Positions 34,909 to 47,906 are shown, numbered from the stretch's first letter. The stretch is 64,000 nucleotides of DNA from Thalassia testudinum (GCA_037157565.1 JAZHRO010000062.1:9486001-9550000), one strand, 5' to 3'. The notes: generated by a model not told the origin, from the sequence alone. A program made the numbers and translations.

Positions 34909-34926
34909 TCCCCGGCAACGGTGCCA
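34909..34926 (-). other. Second primer-binding site of C
   Basis: TGGCACCGTTGCCGGGGA on the minus strand, 17 of 18 bases of the tRNA-Asp complement, 9 bases from the end of the second LTR. Confidence 0.85.
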
Positions 34927-35629
34927 GAAAAGATGTGGTGTAGACCCAGATAGGTTGTGTTAATATGGTGATTTAATCGTTGTAGTGAGTATAGTGGTTA
35001 ACCTAAATCGAGCCTAACCATCTCTTTACAAATTTTTTTTACCTGGACTATTTGATTTTATCTTGGTCACTTTTAGGCCCAGGGTCGAACTCAGGGAAGT
35101 GGGATTAGAGATAAATAAGTTTCTACGCCTTTCCTATAACAAATCTCTTCCGTTCGTTTATTATGTTTTTGGTGTTTTTCTATTTAATATTTTTTTTCTA
35201 ATAATTTTTATCCTTGAGGTACACCCTCAAAATCAGGTTCTTGGCTTTGAGCCAAATTAGGGTTCCAAAACTGGTCTTGCTATTCGCAAGACTGAGTACC
35301 TGCAAGTCAAGGATTATCTTTTCTCTTTTATATATTTTTTTATCTTTTTAATTGCAGAAAAGAGAAATAGAAATAAAGTAAATATAGTATATATATATGT
35401 GTGTATATTATATATGTATAAAGGGGTGGGGGTGGAGGTGGAGATGGCGTGTAGCACGGTGTCGAGTCGGTCATCGTCTAGGAAGACGCAACCAATAGGA
35501 TAAAGTACCGCGTGGAGTGTAGGATGGATGAGTGAAAGATTTGTGTGAAAAATGCTTTCTATACACGTGTATCGGGGAATATCAGCAACTGGTGCAGATA
35601 TTCCCACGATACAACGTTTGGTAGGTGAT

Positions 35630-36300
35630 ATGAAAATATATATATATGTATGTATATATATATATATATCTATTTATGGTTATAGCTATATAGGTGTATA
35701 TGTAGTTATATATGTATATATAGATATGTAAATATATGTATAGATAGATGTATGTTTATATATATATATGTATATGTATGTATATATAACTATATAGATG
35801 TATATATATATGTATATAGATCTATGTAGATAGACATATTTATATATGTATATATATGTATTTATAGTTATAGATATATATGTATATATGTATGTATATT
35901 TGTATATATGTATATATGTATAAATATATGTGTATATATATATATATATATCTATATATACTTATACTTAGTTGTATAGGTAATAATATATGTATAGATA
36001 TATATATATCTAGATATATATTTATACATATATAAATATATGCATATATGTAACTATATATATGCGTATGTATGTATGTATATATACTTATATATAATTG
36101 TATAGGTACAAATATGTATATATATATATATGTATATATATGTATATATATATATATAAATATATATAGGTATATATATATAAGTGTGTATATGGGCGTG
36201 TACAAGTGAGAGTGTGTACGAGAATGTGTGTGTGTGTGTGTGTATGTGTGAGGTGAGTGTCTAAGAGAGAGAGAGCGAGAGAGAGCGTCTGCTGAAGATG
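35630..36300. repeat. TA, TG and GA microsatellite block in LTR 2 of C
   Basis: About 560 bases of TA/TATG-type repeats followed by TG and GA runs. Counterpart of 46915-47610 and 5642-6400. Confidence 0.9.
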
Positions 36301-36909
36301 GTGCGGGCTTTAAGTCGTCTGATGCAGCGGGCGATGTCTAAGGGCCACGCGTACGTGCGGGCGCGCGAAGACGTGCGCGCACGCAGGAGGGAGCGGGCAT
36401 GGGAGGAAGGACTGCAGCGCACCACGATGCGCGAAGAGGCAGGTGCTAAAGCGGGCGAAGATGTGGGCGCTGGGAGATACACAGGCGTGGGGGTGCGTGG
36501 AAGGGTTTACGCCGATAGCGGCGTGGAGAGATAGCGTCAGGTGATCGAATAAGGGAGAAACTTACTAGTCACCACACTGTAGCCACAGTGTTCCACTGAC
36601 TAGTGTGAACAGTGGCTACAGTGCGTGCTCGGCTCGCGGGACCGCCTGCGCCCAGTTCCGTGAGTGCAGGCGTCGCTGAACGAGCTGGCGCGCGCACGGA
36701 AGGTCTGTGTCGGCTAGGCTGCGGGTGGAACTTCGCGACAGGGCACGCGGAGAGGGGAGAGGGCGACCTGCTGGTGCGTGCCAAGGGCGCGGAACAGGCA
36801 CCAGAGGCACGTGGAGGCGTGTGCTACTACTGGCTGCCGCTACGAGCTTCAGACCTTGACTCTGCGGCAATGGCAGAGATGCTTTGAACGGTGAAATCAG
36901 AGCGGGGAA

Positions 36910-36983
36910 CCACCATGCCCACCGGCTCTTTGATGAGCCGGGCGGTGGTAGGACTCACAGTGGTGGTTGTGCACCACTGTAAG
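36910..36983 (-). other. Leader hairpin pair in LTR 2 of C
   Basis: Hairpin 1: CTCACAGTGGTG (36954-36965) with CACCACTGTAAG (36972-36983). Read on the minus strand the single change gives a U-G pair. Hairpin 2: 36910-36952, with CCGGCTC pairing with GAGCCGG. Confidence 0.75.
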
Positions 36984-37472
36984 CTGCTCCTACCCGCAGC
37001 GTGGCTCCTCAGAAGGAGGAGGCTACGTATGAAGGGGAGAGGGGAGCAGACGGCCTGGAGGAAAAGAGGTGTTGTCCATGTGGGTTGACCAGGCTCTATT
37101 GCAAAGAAGAAAGTCGTGCCTTTTTAAAGAGGAAGAAGGCAAGCACAGCCATGCCCTGGCTGTGCATGGTTGTGCATGCAGCTGTAGGGCAAGCTGCTAT
37201 AGGGAATGGCGCAAGGAAGGTCTAGCCATGCATCCGCGGAGAAGAAAGTCAAATAAAAATAAATAATAAAAATAAAGATGGTGAATTTGCAAGGCAGCAC
37301 TTGAGGAAAATGTAAATTTCAAGGACATTTTATTCACTCTCCTCCCCTCTCAAATAAATTCATGCATGCGTGTATTTTCACAAATGCGACTATGTCTACC
37401 AAATATACACTGGCAATGCTTGGAAATAGCACAAGATGGCACAATTGCTAGTGCATTTTTGCTGTGCAAACA

Positions 37473-37489
37473 TACCCCCATGCCTATCT
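37473..37489 (-). other. Polypurine tract of C
   Basis: AGATAGGCATGGGGGTA on the minus strand, ending at the start of the second LTR. The ACTAGC-type box lies just upstream. Confidence 0.85.
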
Positions 37490-38722
37490 TTTGGTAGTCC
37501 CTAGCGAAATATTTTTGTATTGTATTTAAAAATGATCTTTAAGCTGAAGATTTTCTTCTGAGGTGACATAGGTGTGTTTATTATTGGATATTGTGAGAAC
37601 TAATTGCAGAGAAGACTACCAGTACTTTAAGTCTTATGTGACATAGATCATCTCTCGACTAACCAGAACTCTTGATATTTAAACCTTAAGTACAATTTCC
37701 AGGACCCAGGTGGTTTTTGCCATACTTGAGAGCTCAAGAGATTATGGCTTGTGCATAGTGAAGGATCAAGACTGACCAGATGAACATTAAGACTCAAGCC
37801 CAGGGTTTCACGAATTTTTAAGTGCAGGTTGGTCCCAGTTTCAGCTTATGTCTTCGGATTGACCTTTAAAAAGATTACGAAAAACTCAACTCCCATTTTA
37901 TGACATTTGTGGCTCAAAGAAAATAGGGTATTTGCCCTGAAGAACTATTTTTTTTTTTTGTAGGAAGATTTTTTAGACATTAGTGAGACATACTGACTTA
38001 TTTGTACCCACGTGTCAGTATATATCTTACAACTTTATTTGGAGGAGCACACTTTTCTTTTGGTGGGAGAGTTCCTTTTTGGTGGAAAGAGTCTCTCCTA
38101 GACATAAGACTAAAGCCTGGGATAAAAAGTCTACCTGAGCACACAGTTAAGGACTCCACCTTCCCTAATGAACACTAGGGTTGGATCTTATGTTCACCTG
38201 GTCTTTCTTGATATGTGTAGTGTGAACCAAGATTACTTAGGCTTTCGAGTAGAAGCAAACCAACAGATCCTATACTGATGTCTCAGGTACAAGAATACGT
38301 CCTTAGTTAGGAGAGATTTCGATCTATCTTGTCAATGCTCAAGTGAATTAAGCTGAGCCTAAGCGAATCAAGCTTCTGTGGCCTGGAAATTATTCAAAAT
38401 AGTGGTTGAATATCCATAAACACTTATTATATTTTTGTTTCAGCCTTCATATCATTACTAAACACCATTTTTTTTTTAACATATTTATAGATAAATGGAG
38501 ACTGCATGATACCATAAAATACCCAGATCCTACGGATGCCTATCCACCCCCCCATGCCAAATGATGCTATGCCCTCATATGCATGCAGGGTAGGGTAGAG
38601 GAAGGACCAAAGATCAGGTAACGAGAGCTGAGGTGCAGGGTATACAGCAGGGTGGTAGGGTGGGTGGATGGTGGGTGGTGAAGTGAAAAGTGAAGTGAGC
38701 GTGACAGTGGCGGAGTGTTGTT
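37490..38722 (-). other. 3' noncoding region of C
   Basis: Matches 3310-4582 of element A. Contains CCACCAAAAAG-type repeats (38060-38095) and a GGGGGG tract near 38550. No env-like frame is visible, although some Athila elements have one here. Confidence 0.65.
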
Positions 38723-38765
38723 GGGGTGCCTCCCAACGAGCGCTGAATTTAACATCCCCAGCTGG
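38723..38765 (-). other. Conserved post-coding box in C
   Basis: On the minus strand GTCCAGCTGGGGATGTTAAA then TTCAGCGCTCGTTGGGAGGC. It overlaps the end of the integrase frame. Confidence 0.65.
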
Positions 38766-39900
38766 ACTCAAAATGAGGCACAACCTTAGTTACCCTCCAG
38801 CAGGGCAACAGTTTCTCCAACGGGAGCAGGTTCATGAGTAAGATAGGGTTTCAAATGTTGCCCATTGACCGTAAATTTATGCCCAGATTTGGGATCTTTA
38901 ATTTCAGTGGCCCCGTTAGGAAATGGTCTCAAGACCAAGAAAGGACCAGTCCATATGGACTTCAGTTTCCCAGGAAAGAATTTGAGCCAGGCATTGTAGA
39001 GCTAAACTTGCTGAGATGGCTCAAATTCCTTCCGTCGAATACGGCTGTCGTGAAAAACCTTAGTGAATTGCTTGAAAGTTAAGGCAGAATCATAGGCTTC
39101 ACGACGGAGCTCTTCCAGCTCCTAGAGTTGGAGTTTCCTTTCTCGACCACACAGGTCTGGGTCGAGGTTACATTGGCAAACCGCTCAATAAGCGTGATGT
39201 TCCAACTCCACGGGCAAATGACAAGGCTTCCCGTAAACGATTCTATAAGGAGACATACCAAGGGGAGCCTTGAAGGCAGTCCGATACGCCCAAAGTGCGT
39301 CAATCAGCTTGTCAGACCAGTCCTTACGGTCAGGCTGAACCATTTTCTGGAGAATTTGCTTGATTTGTCGGTTCAACACCTCTGCTTGGCTGTTCATCTA
39401 AGGATGATATGGGGATGCGATATGATGGTGGACTCCGTATTTCCTTAGAAGTGCCCAAAAAGAAGCATTGGTAAAGTGGCTTCCTCCATCCGAGATAATG
39501 GCTCGAGGGATCCCAAAGCGCGCAAAGATTGGTCTTTGACAAATCAAGTGGATATAACATGGTCGGCACAACGCGTGGGAATAGCCTCGATCCATTTCGA
39601 AACATAATCAACAGCCACGAGAATGAATTCGAAGCCATTGGAAGGAGGAAAGGGACCCATGAAATCAATTCCCCAAATGTCGAAGATTTCCGCAGCTAGG
39701 ATGGGTTGTAAGGGCATCATGTCACGACATGACATTGACCCTAACGACTGGCACCTAGTGCAATGCTTGGCATAATTGTGTGCATCCTGGTGAAGGGAGG
39801 GCCAAAAGAAACCGCACTGCAACACCTTGGCTGCAGTTTTCCTCCTAGAGAAATGGCCTCTGCAGGCCTGATCATGGCAGAAGGATAGCACACTGGGGAA
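38755..39900 (-). pseudogene. pol: Integrase of element C
   Basis: Seen on the minus strand: the zinc-binding part ending HCTRCQSLG (about 39755), preceded by His residues in [11 protein letters not shown]; the core with WGIDFMGPF (about 39665), then SDGGSHF (about 39490) and [16 protein letters not shown] (about 39350-39397). These are the three acidic catalytic positions. They are followed by [20 protein letters not shown]. The C-terminal part has the sequence around [20 protein letters not shown] (about 38950-39000) and NGQHLKPYL (about 38850). No chromodomain. Frameshifts near 39590, 39400 and 39190 break it. Confidence 0.88.
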
Positions 39901-40620
39901 TTCGCTGACAGGAATACAGCAACGAATGATTTGATCAGCACCGATTCAAAAAAGAAGTGGATTATCCCAGAAATAATACTTTGCTTCTGCCATGAGATGC
40001 TCGCACTGGTTTTTAGGCCCGCTACGTGGAAGGGATCCAGAAGCAAGGTAATTGGCAATGTTGGCATACCAAGGTCCACTTGCCACATTAATTGCCAATA
40101 GGTGCTCATCAGGAAAAATCTCATTAATCGGCAGAATAAGTCCAATATGGTCAGGGTCCAATCTAGAAAGGTGATCAGCCACAACATTCTGGGCCCTAGC
40201 CTTATCGCGGATCTCAATGTCAAATTCTTGGAGCAGAAGGATCCAACGAATCAGTCTGGGGTTGGCATCCTTCTTGTGCATGAGATGGCGAATAGCCGCA
40301 CGATCAATGAAAACAATAACATGTGAGCCCAGAAGGTAAGAGCAGAATTTTTCCAGCCCAAAGACGACCGCCAGTAGTTCTTTCTCAGTGGTAGTATAAT
40401 TACACTAGGCCCCGTCCAACGTCTTACTGGCGTAGTACACCACGAAGGGGTGTCTATCGCGTCTTTGTCCCAGGATGGCTCCGACTGAAAGGTCGGAAGC
40501 GTCACACATGAGTTCAAAGTCGAGGGACCAATCAGGTGGCTGGAGAATAAGGGCCTTGGCGATAGCATTACGCTGCTGCGTGAATGCTCATATGCAGTTG
40601 AGGCCCATATCGAAGGGTAC
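39901..40620 (-). pseudogene. pol: RNase H domain of element C
   Basis: Minus-strand text in shifting frames. It includes the CDASDLSVGAILGQ-like region (about 40500), VVYYASKTLD (about 40420), [14 protein letters not shown] (about 40370), the [19 protein letters not shown] segment (about 40280-40223) and [18 protein letters not shown] (about 40200-40150). It then runs to the integrase linker with [15 protein letters not shown] (about 39990-39950). At least two frame changes. Confidence 0.82.
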
Positions 40621-41700
40621 GTTGGTTGATAGGAGATGAGTTAAAGGTCGAGAAATCTTAGAGAAATCTTTGATGAATATCCTATAGAAACCGACGTGTC
40701 CCAGGAAGGAGCGGATTTGTTTGACAGAGCCAGGCACAGGTAAATCAGCAATTACATCAAGCCTAGCTCTGTCAACCTCGATACCCCTATCGGAGATGAT
40801 ATGCCCGAGAAAAATTCCCTCGTGTACCATAAAATGACTTTTTTCCCAGGAAAGCACAAGGTTTACATCAATACATCTCCTAAGGATACAGGTCAGGTTG
40901 GCAAGACATTCATCAAAAGATGGTCAAAGACCGAAAAGTCATCCATGAAGACCTCGAGAAAGTCACCCACCATGTCATGAAATATCGCCAGCATACATCT
41001 TTGAAAAGTTGCTGGCACGTTGCAAAGTCCGAACGGCATCCTTCTAAATGCAAAGGTGCCGAAGGGTCAGGTAAAAGTGGTTTTCTCTTGGTCCCGGGGG
41101 TTAATTGCCACTTGGTTATATCCTGAGAATCCATCCAGGAAATAGAAAAATTTATTTCCCGCTAATCGCTCCAGGATTTGGTCAATGAAAGGTAGCGGAA
41201 AGTGATCTTTCTTAGTTGCAGCATTGAGTTTCCTATAATCTACACACACTCTCCAGGATGTAGGAGTGCGTGTAGGGATGGATTCGCTCCTGTCATTGAC
41301 ACGGATGGTGAGTCCCTCCTTTTTGGGCACAACGTGAATCAGACTCACCCAGGGGCTATCGCTGATCGAGTAGATTATACCCGCATCTAGCCACTTAATA
41401 ATTTCCTTCTTAACGACCTCCCACATGTTAGGGTTGAGACGTCGCTGCATCTCGCGCGAAGGTCGAGCCTCCTCCTCCGTATATATACAGTGAGTGTAGT
41501 AGGAGGGGTTAATGCCAGTTAAGTCTGACAAGGACCATCCAATGGCTGCCTTGTGTTCCATAAGGACCTTCGTTAGTTTGCACTCTTACTCCCTGGTCAA
41601 TTGTGAACGGATGATTACAGGGAGCGATTCATTTGGCCCCAGGAAAACATGCTTAAGTGTACTAGGCAGCTCTTTCAACTCGTGAGTGGATGGTGAAAGA
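40621..41700 (-). pseudogene. pol: Reverse transcriptase of element C
   Basis: From HELKELPSTLKHVFLGPNES (about 41685-41626), with a TAG shortly after at 41585-41589. Then GWSLSDLTGINPSYYTHCIY, WVSLIHVVPKKEG, WRVCVDYRKLNAATKKDHFP, LAGNKFFYFLDGFSGYNQV, and the catalytic EVFMDDFSVF at about 40930-40960. After it LGHIISDRGIEVDRARLDVI (about 40800-40740) is the usual RT C-terminal segment. Frameshifts near 41065 and 40915. All key residues visible are kept, so damage is recent. Confidence 0.9.
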
Positions 41701-42630
41701 TCTAGCATTTCTTGGGATGAGAGTGTCCCAGGTGGATCAGAAAATAAGTCAGGAGGAAGAAGTTGGCCCTCAGATTGGCCAAGAAGAGGGCCTTCTTGGA
41801 TAGATGGATGCAAAAAGGAATAGCCCCAGTGAGTAGTATATGGGCTCAAGGTCCCAGTGTGGAGTTGAAAATCTGCCTGATTTGGCAGGAAAGAAAGGGT
41901 AATCCAGTCTTCAAGAGTGTGGATCGGCGGTGAGTAGCCCGGATATGACTCAGACCACGAGGTATGGGAAGCGGAGAAAACCTCGTCAGAAGTCTGGTCA
42001 GGAGAGGATACGGGACAAGGGAGGGATGGGGGAACGTCACAATACGTGTCGGTCAAGCAATCGTCAGTGTTTATAGGTAATCCGCAGCAGTCAGAATAGG
42101 TCCCAATTAGTCTGATACACGCGTTGACGGCCATGTCCTCGTCAGACGTGTCATCCTCGATGCAATCGCAATCAAAGTTCTTGGCTGCCTTGAAGATGTT
42201 AAGCTTGAACTTTTCAGATCCAACAGCAATCTCAATACAGCCCGACTCACAGTTGATATGGGCGCGGGCTGTGGCCAAGAAAGGTCGACCAAGGATGATC
42301 AGACAATCAGAAAGTGAGCTAGGGACTTCCATATCTAAAACAAGAAAGCCAATAGGAAAATAGAGACTATTGACCCTAACCACCACGTCTTCCACCACAC
42401 CCTTCGGAATTTTGACAGAACGATCTGCTAACTATAACGTGACAGGGGTGGGTTTCAGATTTCCCAAGGAAAATTTTTCAAGCATGATGGTTGGTATAAG
42501 ATTGATGGAAGATCCTAGATCAAGCAGGGCAAGGTTAAAATTGCAGCCTTGGATGATACAGGAAATAAGTGGTGTGCCCAGATCTTTCTACTTCGATGGT
42601 AGATTTGATAATATAGCACAACTCGCATGA
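41701..42630 (-). pseudogene. pol: Protease and acidic linker of element C
   Basis: ALLDLGSSINLIP (about 42535-42497) is the retropepsin core; LIILGRPFLAT (about 42300-42268) is the second signature. A TAG interrupts near 42434 and another precedes the core near 42592. The following 270-codon open frame (42398-41586) carries the acidic Cys/Asp linker (FDCDCIEDDTSDEDM) and a Ser/Pro-rich stretch up to RT. Same layout as in A. Confidence 0.85.
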
Positions 42631-44823
42631 GGCGAGAGAACCACCGGATTCTTATTTTTCTTTGACTGTTGCCTGGGTGTTGTGAAGTCTTCAAAAAATC
42701 GGGCAACAGTAGGTATGTGGTCGATAGCCTTGAGCAGGGGTACCTTGATTTCAACATCCCTGAATAAATTATGTAGGTTATCAAAGGCCTGCGTATCTTT
42801 CTTCTTGCCTTTTGGCTCCCTCAGTAGAGCCTCAGGGAATGGCACTGATTCTGGCACCAATTTGGGTGTATCGTCCTCTCGCGAATGCGATGCGCATCTC
42901 GAATGAGAGGGCGATGAAGAAGACGGGCCAAGATCAGGTCGAGGTGGATCGATGGTCTGCTTGCCGCTCCTCATAGTAATCGCATTGGACGATGCGGGTC
43001 CAGTGGGATCATAAGGCGGACGAGGGTTCGCAATAGGGACATAAGAGTAAGGTGCTGCAGCAGGATTAGCCTGAAATCCTGGTGGAATGCTCGGAGCCTA
43101 CAGAATCTGGTGAACCTGCCCTTGAGAAGGTCGTACCTGTGGTTGAGGACCACGGGGTACGAAATTTCATGGGTTGGGAATAGGTTGGGCTGGAAGAGTG
43201 CCTTGAGATCGAGTCGGCATGCGTAGTTGACTGATCTCAGCATTCTGCTGCACCAATTTGTGCTGAAGAGAGGTCATGTTCTCTTCATGGCGCTTTGACA
43301 TTTTCGTCATCATTCGCATCAATTTATCAAGAGGGCTTGATGCGTGTTCTATTTGCGGTACACAAGGACCCGATGGCAGATTCGCCATAGGATTAGACTG
43401 GGCCCTTGGGATGATGGGTGCGGACGGTCGCATTGGTCCACCAGCGGGCTTTTGGCGCTGCGGGTTGTTGGACCATGCAAATTTCGGATGATTTCGCCAC
43501 CCTAGGTTATAAGTGGCAGAGAACGGGTTGTTCACCAGGGCGCAAGCATCTTCTATGACAGAAGATGCATCCGCATGTAAATATGCTTCCGAGCACACGG
43601 AGGCTTGGTCCTCCGTGTCGAAATACTGGCTTGCAAAAGCCAAATCCACATGACTTACCGAATTGCTTGGTGCAACACTTGGTAAGGAAGGTCTTACGGG
43701 GTTTCTCGGGATAAGCCTGGTGTTGGAAGAATTGGGATTGTGACGAAGTGGTGAGGTGGGGGTGTTTGCCAAAGAACGGGCGGGGTTGGCCAGAAGCTCG
43801 TCTAGCTTCTTGTGCATGACGGAGACTTCATCCAATTTCTGTGCGATAAGGCTGAGATCTGTGGATGGATGGGAGGGTCCCGTGTCAACTTCGTGGACAT
43901 TACGGGGCAGGCTGGTACGATTAAAGGCGACAATGGAGTCATTGGTCATTGAGTTTTCACTCATATTTTCAAATAATTCGAATGCTCCATTCTCGTCTTT
44001 ATTCATGAAATTCCCTCTGATGGAAGCATCTGCAATCTGCTTCAAAGTCTCATTTAGTCCATAGTAGAAAATCTGGGATATATGCCACTTAGGCAGACCG
44101 GGGTGAGAACACTTCCTGAAGAGGTCATTATATCTCTCCCATGCCTCATGAAATTGTTCGCCATTTTGTTGCGTAAATGAAGTTATAGCATGGCGAAGCG
44201 CATTGGTTCGCCCGATTGGGAAGAACTTCTTCAGAAACGATGTTCGCATCTCTTCCCAAGAGTGGATGGTCTCCCAAGGGTGCGTAACCACTGCGACGCT
44301 TTATCCTGCAATGAAAACGGGAACATTTTCATGACGACTATAGGTAACCCGATATTTCTTGATTTAACAGTTTCAGCCAATTGGGTTAAGTCTTCCAAGT
44401 GGAGAAAAGGATCTTCACTTGCAAGACCATGGAAGTGAAAATTTATCAGGCCAATTATGTTAGGTTTCAATTAAAGTCATCCCCGCCCATGGGGTCCCAA
44501 ATTTGTCCTATTGTCTCTATAGTAGCGGGATTCTGATAGGAGCTAAGAGACATAGGCTAGTCCCGTTCGGGAGGGTTCTGCATTTCCTCTAATGTTTCCC
44601 TAATGGCCTCAATTTGTTCATTATACATTTCCATTTGGGCTTGGAGGTAGGTTATGGGATCCAAGGCTCCACCACCTGGTGGGTTTTGAGGGCCGTTTCC
44701 TCCCTCGGGATTTGGGGGTGGGCATGCAGCCATGTTTGTGGAGAAGGAGGACAATTCAGCTTCTTTGATAAAATTATCAGGCAATTCACACAGTTCAGGG
44801 TTTTGTGACCTCCTCCCAAACAT
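42631..44823 (-). pseudogene. gag: Gag of element C (main copy)
   Basis: ATG at 44823 (MFGRRSQNPELCELPDN). After NPPERD a TAG (44554-44556) interrupts, as in the second copy. Reading resumes at MSLSSYQNP, and a one-base change near 44472 shifts frame before LKPNIIGLINFHFHG. The core is FLHLEDLTQLAETV, WEEMRTSFLKKFFPIGRTN, FHEAWERYNDLFRKC and GLNETLKQIADAS, typical of the retrotransposon gag domain. The largest open part is 374 codons (44291-43167). A coiled-coil-like stretch (DKLMRMMTKMSKRHEENM) and the MRSGKQTIDPPRPDLGP segment (42974-) follow. No CCHC knuckle seen. Confidence 0.88.
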
Positions 44824-46200
44824 GCACTACCGCAGGAAGAATTAGGGAGATAAGAAGGGAACAGGAGATGAGAGAAATGATGCCGCAAAGGTACACTTTA
44901 TGACAAATCAATACAATCAAATTCCTAACCTCTACAGTGTGCCCTTAGACCTAAAGATCTAAGTTACCTACTATCACGACCTACGGAATCGAATGCGAGC
45001 ACCGCGGAACCACCGGGCCAGATTGAAAGGCCGTTTGCCCCAGTCTTAGACACCTGATAGCACGCGGGAACCCTCACCAGCACGTAGGTGCTACACGCAG
45101 GTAGTTAGACCTCCAATCCTTAATAAGGGTCAAGTTGCTACCAATTTTAGTTAGAGGCTTAGGATCAAGTGATTCTGGAATGTGAAGGGCATTATTTACG
45201 GGTAATGCCCAAGTGATTGATTTTACAAAGTGTGTAAACCAAGCATGCAACGGGGAAATCTCCCTGAATTGAAGTTTTAATTGGTGAATGGTTTTTAGAA
45301 TTCAGCCTTAAGTAGTATGGATTTTAGGATTTCTCTGAATTACCAATTCAACCAATCTCCGGATTTTGAGAGAATACAAGTTTTCTTCTAAGCTCAACAA
45401 ACCCTTCTTCAATGTCAGTTGGTTAATGCATGTTAAAATGCAGTGGGCTTCCCTAGATGGAGATTTCTATTTGTGGATGCATGAATCAATTTTAGATTAA
45501 TGTGAAAGGGAGCCAAAGCACTTCAATTTAAGTGCTCCCAATCACCAAAATGATTTCCACACACAAGGCTCAACCATAAGATAAATAAAATCAAATTGTT
45601 GGGGTTGAAGTATTCGGGATCAAATCTTAGGCACATGAAAGGTCGTGGTGGGGTTGGAATCAATTCAATTCCAAGTCTCCCCACCAAAAAGGTGATCCTG
45701 AATTGCAGATAAATGAGGAAAAGAGGGATGTCAATCAATCTATTTATTTTGCCTGAAAGAATACTTCACACGGTGAAAGTTTCAAGAATCAAGATTCTTG
45801 GATTTTCGCTATGCGAAGTTTTGCAGGAAAGCCCGGGGCGGTGGGAGTGATGGCAAACAATCAAGCAAGTGATTTTTAATCCACTTGCCCCAAGAGATCC
45901 CAAGAAGTGTTTTTATTTATTTATTATATATATATATTTTATTAAGGTGACAAGTTGACCTAGGTTGCTAAGAAAGAAAGACCTACTTGTTCAGCTACGT
46001 GTGCGAAGCTCTAGTGCGGTGCCGGCATCTTCACGCTCTTTTTCCCGCCTTCGGTCTGCCCACGTCTTTGACTTCGTCTGCCTATCTTCTCCTTGCAACA
46101 GGTTCACTTGCACAACAACAAACAAAAACACCCATGAAGAGAAGGGTGTGAGAAGAGAAAAATGAAAGGAATGGAGTAAAAACTTACTTGAATGCGCACA
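44824..46200 (-). other. Leader of element C
   Basis: 1.38 kb between primer site and gag, without a convincing frame. The part next to gag matches the left edge of the window (1-169) in element A. Confidence 0.8.
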
Positions 46201-46218
46201 TCCCCGGCAACGGCGCCA
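46201..46218 (-). other. Primer-binding site of C (tRNA-Asp)
   Basis: TGGCGCCGTTGCCGGGGA on the minus strand, a full 18-base match to the complement of the plant tRNA-Asp 3' end (from general knowledge), 9 bases after the LTR end. Confidence 0.92.
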
Positions 46219-46914
46219 GAAAAGATGTGGTGTAGACCCGGATAGGTTGTGTTAATATGGTGATTTAATCGTTGTAAGGAGTATAGTGGTTAACCTAAAT
46301 CGAGCCTAACCATCTCTTTACAAAATTTTTTACCTAGCCTATTTGATTTTATCTTGGTCACTTTTAGGCCCAGGGTCAAACTCAGGGAAGTGGGACTGGA
46401 GATAAATAAATTTTTACGCCTTTCCTATAACAAATCTCTTCCGTTCATTTATTATGTTTTTGGTGTTTTTCTATTTAATATTTTTTTTATAATTTTTGTC
46501 CTTGAGGTACACCATCAAAATCAGGTTCTTGGCTTTGTGCCAAATTAGGGTTCCAAAACTGGTCTTGCTATTCGCAAGACTGAGTACCTGCAAGTCAAGG
46601 ATTATCTTTTCTCTTTTATATATTTTTTTGTCTTTTTAATTGCAGAAAAGAGAAATAGAAATAAAGTAAATATAGTATATATATATGTGTGTATATTATA
46701 TATGTATAAAGGGGTGGGGGTGGAGATGGCGTGTAGCACGGTGTCGAGTCGATCGTCGTTTAGGAAGACGCAACCAATAGGGCAAAGTGCCATGTGCAGT
46801 GTAGGATGGATGGGTGAAAGATGTGTGCGAAAAACGCTTTCTGTATGCGTGTATCGGGGAATATCAGCAACTGGTGCAGATATTCCCACGATACAACGTA
46901 TGATAGGTGATATG

Positions 46915-47610
46915 AAAATATATATATATGTATGTATATATGTAAATATATATCTATATGTATATATATATGGTTATAATTATATTGGTGTATATGTAGT
47001 CAGATATGTATATATATATATATATATATGTATATATAGATATGTAAATATATGTATAGATAGATGTATGCATATATATATATATATGTATGTATGTATA
47101 ACTATATAGATGTATATATATATGTATATATATATATATAGTAATATATTTATATAGATCTATGTAGATAGACATATTTATATATGTATATATATGTATT
47201 TATAGTTATAGGTATATAAGTATATATGTAAGTATATTTGTATATATGTATATATATATGTATATATATACTTTTACTTAGTTGTATGGGTAATAATATA
47301 TGTATAGATATATATATATATCTATATATATATTTATACGTATATAAATATATGTATATATGTAACTATATATATGTATATATATATATATATGTATAAG
47401 TATATAGATATATATATATATATATATATATGCTTATGTATGTATGTATGTATACTTATATATAATTGTATAGGTACTAATATGTATGTATATATATATA
47501 TATATATAGGTATATATATATATATAAGTGTGTATATGGGTGTGTACAAGTGAGAGTGTGTGTGTGTGTATGTGTGAGGTGAGTGTCTGTGAGAGAGAGA
47601 GAGAGAGTGT
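46915..47610. repeat. TA, TG and GA microsatellite block in LTR 1 of C
   Basis: About 610 bases of TA-type repeats plus short TG and GA runs, directly beside the GC-rich block at 47620-48230. Confidence 0.9.
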
Positions 47611-47906
47611 GTCAACTGAAGATGGCACGGGCTTTAAGTTGTCTGATGCAATGGGCGACGTTTGAGGGCCACGTGCACGCGCAGGCACGTAGGCGCGCGA
47701 AGACGTGCAGGCATGCAGGAGGGAGTGGGCGTGGGAGGAAGGATCGCTGCGCACCGCGCTGCGCGAAGAGGCGGGCGTTGAGGCTGGTGAAGATGTGGGC
47801 GCTGGGAGATACGCGGGCGCGGGTGTGCGTGGACAGGTTAGCACTGGTAGCGGCGCGGAGAGAGAGCACCGAGTGACTGGATAAGTGAGAAACTTACCAG
47901 TCACCA

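Larger units (their letters stand above)
34936..37472 (-). repeat. Second LTR of C
   Basis: 2537 bp, TGTTTGCACAGC...CTACACCA on the minus strand. Contains the hairpin pair (36910-36983), an inverted repeat near 36575-36623, and TG/GA/TA microsatellites (35630-36300). About 95% like the first LTR by eye. Confidence 0.9.

Noticed and set aside
37490..38722. Possible env-like ORF between integrase and the 3' LTR of C, as in some Athila elements
   Set aside because: No long frame, membrane segment or signal peptide is visible on the sense strand.
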